Shown: positions 3,758 to 5,497 of the stretch, in pieces | Position numbering within the stretch: the first letter of the stretch is position 1 | Layout of the letters: each line of letters starts with the position of its first letter | Assembly (NCBI GenBank): GCA_019683665.1 | Contig: JADGIB010000242.1 | Span: forward strand, 1 to 5,497 | Direction: 5' to 3' | Source of the DNA: Solirubrobacteraceae bacterium | Lineage (GTDB): Bacteria > Actinomycetota > Thermoleophilia > Solirubrobacterales > Solirubrobacteraceae | DNA length: 5,497 bases | Made by a program: the position numbers and the translations under genes | Notes under the pieces: model-generated | What the model was told of the DNA's origin: nothing | The model's input: the letters and a program-made list of their open reading frames with translations, nothing else | Databases searched by the model: none

Positions 3758-5497
3758 GTGCGCAGCACCTCGCCGTCGGGGTCGTAGAAGGGGCGCGTCG
3801 TCACCGTCGCGGCGATCGTGCGCCCGGCGTCGGAGATCGAGATCGCGGCGCCGTCGCGCGCCAGCTCGGCCGGCACCCAGGCCAGGCCGATCGTCCGCTG
3901 CAGCCTCGGCGAGCGCCGCGCGCTCGTCACCTGCCCGGCGGCGGCGCCGTCGTGGAGGACGACCGCGCCCTCGGTCGGCAGCTCACCGCCCGGGGTGCTG
4001 AAGCCGACCAGCACCGTCTCGGGCTCCTGCCGCGCGGCGTGCTCGAGCGCCCAGCGCCCGACGAAGTCCTGCGGCTTGTCGAGCTTGACGAGCGCGCCGA
4101 GCCCGGCGTTCACCGGCGTCGTCTCCGAGTCGGTGTCCTGTCCGACGATGACGTGGAGCTTCTGCAGGCGCAGGATCCGCTGCGGCTCCAGCCCGAACGG
4201 GCGGGCGCCGGCGGCGACGAGCGCGTCCCACAGGACGCCCGCCTGGGCGGCCGGGCAGTGCAGCTCGTAGCCGACCTCGCCGACGAAGCCGATGCGCAGG
4301 ATCAGGGCCGGGACCCCGGCGACCGTCGCGTGGCGGGCGTCGAGGTAGCCGAGCGCGTCGTTGGAGCAGTCGAGGCCGGTGAGCCCCGACAGGATCTCCC
4401 GCGCGCGCGGCCCGGCGAGGTTCATCGCCGCGACGCCCTGGGTCAGGTCGGTCACGCGCGCGTCGAGGCCCCAGGTCGCCTGCCACCAGCCGATCGCCTG
4501 CTCGACCGCGGCGGCGCCGCCGGTCGTCGTCGTGACGTAGAACGTCTCGTCGTCGAGGCGGCAGACGGTCCCGTCGTCGACGATCCGGCCGGCCTCCGAC
4601 GTCATGACGCCGTAGCGCACGCGGCCGGGCGCCAGCGTCGACATCCGGTTCGGGTACAGGCGGTCGAGCAGCTCCCCGGCACCGGGGCCGCGGACGAGGA
4701 GCTTGCCGAGCGTCGAGACGTCGATGACGCCAGCCGAGGACTGGACGGCGAGCGCCTCCCCCTCCGGGTCGCCGTAGTCGTAGGCGCGCCGCCAGTCGCC
4801 GGCCCAGCGGACGTTCGCGCCCAGCCGGCGGTGGCGGGCGTGCAGCGGCGAGCGCTTCGCGGCCTCGGCCGGCCGCCCGGCGAGCGCGCCGAGCGGGACG
4901 GTCGTCCACGGCGGGCGGGCGGTCGTCAGCCCGACCGCCTCGAGGTCGAGGCCGGTGGCGCGGGCGACGACGCGGGCGGACGGGAGCTGCGAGAAGCGGC
5001 CCTGCGACGGGCCCATCGTCACCGTCGTGTAGCGCTTCGACAGCTCGAGCGAGTCGAAGCCCTCGGCGACCGCGTGCTCGACGTCCTTGACCGTGACGTC
5101 CTCGTCGAGGTCGACGAACGCCTTCCCCTTGCGGCCGTCGGTCGCGCAGGCCGGCGGCGTCGCCGCCGGGGCGCCGAGGCCCTCCCCGGCGAGCGCGCCC
5201 GCGACCTCGACCCCGGCCGGGACGTCGGCGACGGCGAAGGCCGCGGCCCGCTCGTCGTAGGCGGCGCGCCCGCCGGCCTGCAGCAGCAGCGACAGCGCCG
5301 GCTGCAGGCCGCCGGAGACGGCGAGCAGGTCGCAGGCGACGTCCTCGACCGGGCCGGTCGCGCGGCCGTCGGGCCCGACCGCGGCCAGGACGGCCCGCTC
5401 GACCCGGTCGCGGCCCGCGGCGCGCACGACCGTCGCGCCGCGCACGCGCGGGATGCCGGCCGCCTCGAGGTGCGCGGCCGGGCCGCCGCCGCCCGCG
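3754..5497 (-). CDS. soxA: Sarcosine oxidase alpha-type subunit, 5'-truncated by window edge
   Basis: This is the C-terminal part of the alpha subunit of a heterotetrameric sarcosine oxidase-type enzyme. In that family alpha binds NAD and carries the folate site where formaldehyde released by demethylation is captured as 5,10-methylene-THF. The frame stays open to the window edge, so the GTG at 5443-5445 is probably internal; the 17 codons before it read family-like (AAHLEAAGIPRV). Of 580 visible residues, about 1-105 end the dinucleotide-binding part (CDLLAVSGG at 55-63). Residues about 123-185 form the A3/BFD-like domain (KAFVDLDEDVT, then KRYTTVTMGPSQGR). Residues from about 215 form the GcvT domain with DVSTLGKL, a GRIVDDG motif whose DD (307-308) matches the T-protein folate aspartate region, and GEVGYELHCP. 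A GcvT C-terminal barrel follows. The full family length is near 950-1000 aa, so about 400 residues are missing. The stop overlaps the soxG start. Family assignment is strong; sarcosine as substrate is inferred. Confidence 0.92.
   Translation of the reverse strand, partial: AGGGGPAAHLEAAGIPRVRGATVVRAAGRDRVERAVLAAVGPDGRATGPVEDVACDLLAVSGGLQPALSLLLQAGGRAAYDERAAAFAVADVPAGVEVAGALAGEGLGAPAATPPACATDGRKGKAFVDLDEDVTVKDVEHAVAEGFDSLELSKRYTTVTMGPSQGRFSQLPSARVVARATGLDLEAVGLTTARPPWTTVPLGALAGRPAEAAKRSPLHARHRRLGANVRWAGDWRRAYDYGDPEGEALAVQSSAGVIDVSTLGKLLVRGPGAGELLDRLYPNRMSTLAPGRVRYGVMTSEAGRIVDDGTVCRLDDETFYVTTTTGGAAAVEQAIGWWQATWGLDARVTDLTQGVAAMNLAGPRAREILSGLTGLDCSNDALGYLDARHATVAGVPALILRIGFVGEVGYELHCPAAQAGVLWDALVAAGARPFGLEPQRILRLQKLHVIVGQDTDSETTPVNAGLGALVKLDKPQDFVGRWALEHAARQEPETVLVGFSTPGGELPTEGAVVLHDGAAAGQVTSARRSPRLQRTIGLAWVPAELARDGAAISISDAGRTIAATVTTRPFYDPDGEVLRT

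Noticed and set aside
3983..4909. Minus-strand frame within soxA (308 codons)
   Set aside because: An out-of-phase shadow of the GcvT domain of soxA, rich in Arg, Pro and Ala and without domains.
5443..5445. GTG as the true start of soxA
   Set aside because: The frame stays open for 17 more codons to the window edge with family-like residues, and a normal SoxA is several hundred residues longer.

Overview
The window is very G+C-rich and all four recognisable genes lie on the minus strand, so it reads right to left. The composition, the GTG start, the short stop/start overlaps and the protein types fit a high-GC actinobacterium. A soil lineage such as Thermoleophilia is a guess that the sequence alone cannot prove.

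Right to left: (i) 5497-3754 holds the C-terminal 580 residues of a sarcosine oxidase alpha-type subunit (soxA). Its N-terminus lies beyond the window. (ii) 3757-3107 is a small gamma-type subunit (soxG), coupled to soxA by a GTGA overlap. (iii) 3114-1903 is the FAD/FMN beta-type subunit (soxB), overlapping soxG by 8 nt and preceded by a clear GGAGG site. (iv) 1902-1510 is a 393-nt non-coding stretch with a G/C-only tract after soxB (possible terminator), then an AT-richer segment with two dyads sharing CAGGTTT, a weak promoter candidate, and a possible 49-codon leader ORF ending directly against the next start. (v) 1509-106 is a LigM-type tetrahydrofolate (THF)-dependent O-demethylase of 467 aa. 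(vi) 105-1 is non-coding, and its last 68 nt are only G and C in long homopolymer runs.

Functionally the window is a THF-linked C1 module. The Sox-type complex would oxidatively remove an N-methyl group and pass formaldehyde to THF at the GcvT-like domain of the alpha subunit, giving 5,10-methylene-THF. The LigM-type enzyme would move an aromatic O-methyl group to THF, giving 5-methyl-THF. Three of the four proteins carry GcvT-type folds. The Sox order here is A-G-B with no delta subunit between B and A, unlike the classical soxBDAG order. Together with changes at a conserved beta-subunit motif, this leaves the true amine substrate open.
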